This document shows, in pieces, positions 63,467 to 64,000 of a DNA stretch of 64,000 nucleotides. The translations under genes were made by a program, and so were the position numbers. Below the pieces are notes generated by a model. The model was given only the letters and a program-made list of their open reading frames with translations, was not told where the DNA came from and searched no databases. Source of the DNA: Trochalopteron elliotii (lineage: Eukaryota; Chordata; Aves; Passeriformes; Leiothrichidae); the NCBI GenBank assembly GCA_024734555.1, contig JANPWX010000081.1:3310825-3374824 (forward strand). The letters are read 5' to 3'. Numbering within the stretch: position 1 is the stretch's first letter; each line of letters begins with the position of its first letter.

Positions 63467-64000
63467 GTATCTGCATGTGATATTTAGTAATCCACAATAC
63501 ATATACTGTAAGCATTCATACAAATTCTGCTTGAATAACCCTTTCTGTTTTCTTCTTTTCATGAAAGTAGGAAGAAATGGAAGCAACCAAACTGAATCTA
63601 AGCAAACCAACAACAAACACACCGACATTAACCCATACCCACTGTCAGGAACAATCAAGTAACCCCAGTGAGGACTTTTGTGCTTCTATTTAGACTTACA
63701 AAGCAACAACTCTGTAAATGGTGGCACTGTGAATGTTACCATATTTTTAGTGAAGCACACGTTACAGTGTGTGCATAGGATTTGAATGCTGTGATTTGTA
63801 TAATTGTTTTTGATCATATCACCAAAATTATAATTAATTACATGTTAGAGAAGGGGAAAACATTCACAACATTGCTCTTGAATTAAGTTCCTTAGTGTAT
63901 CAATCCTCTGGCACTCTGATGGCATCAGAATGGTCAGCTGTGATTGCCTGTGTAAGACCTACAGTTCTCTTAATGGATATAAAAGCAAAAATAACAGTAA
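63467..64000. other. Intergenic sequence at window edge
   Basis: AT-rich, with no recognised gene, repeat or regulatory element. Confidence 0.5.

Noticed and set aside
1..64000. CRISPR arrays, operons, tRNA or rRNA genes, prophage or other prokaryotic systems
   Set aside because: None seen. Repeat content, CpG-island structure and CR1/LTR elements indicate vertebrate nuclear DNA.

Overview
The window looks like draft whole-genome sequence from a bird, most likely a passerine. The evidence is AT-rich intergenic DNA, chicken-repeat-1 (CR1) LINE 3' ends with the avian 'TTGGAAGGGACC' / 'ATTCTATGAT' signature, several endogenous-retrovirus LTRs, and one short run of N. No bacterial or viral gene organisation is present. 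Family and species assignment rests on recognised sequence patterns, not on a search.

Layout. 1-15.8 kb holds the only gene-like locus. A strong CpG island (about 14.98-15.78 kb) contains a minus-strand first coding exon with a good Kozak start (ATG at 15366 to a donor at 15281). Splice-flanked open blocks follow at lower coordinates (13464-13629, 9057-9143 and a stop-containing 3409-3596). Reading phase agrees across the first junction and across the last one, but at least one middle exon is missing from the model and I do not recognise the protein. From 15.8 kb to the end I find no convincing protein-coding gene, so it reads as intergenic desert.

Mobile elements make up most of the interpretable content of the right-hand 48 kb. 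There are LTR copies at 22275-22909 (TSD CTCTC), about 24072-24653, about 32894-33340, 33898-34025 (a 128-bp miniature with intact ends and TSD ACTAT), about 48708-49140 with an adjoining tRNA-Lys-type primer-binding site, and 59242-59775 (probable TSD ATAACC). Younger CR1 3' fragments lie at about 31494-32015, 57466-57945 and 63295-63466. A much older CR1/L3-like fragment lies at about 29640-30880. No retroviral gag, pol or env reading frame is preserved.

The rest is simple repeats, homopurine/homopyrimidine tracts, several exact inverted repeats, and an assembly gap at 32480-32489 flanked by an exact 47-bp duplication. I did not find a new biological system. The points most worth checking are the unidentified minus-strand gene, the miniature LTR whose deletion coincides with a 4-bp microhomology, and a few unexplained palindromic structures.
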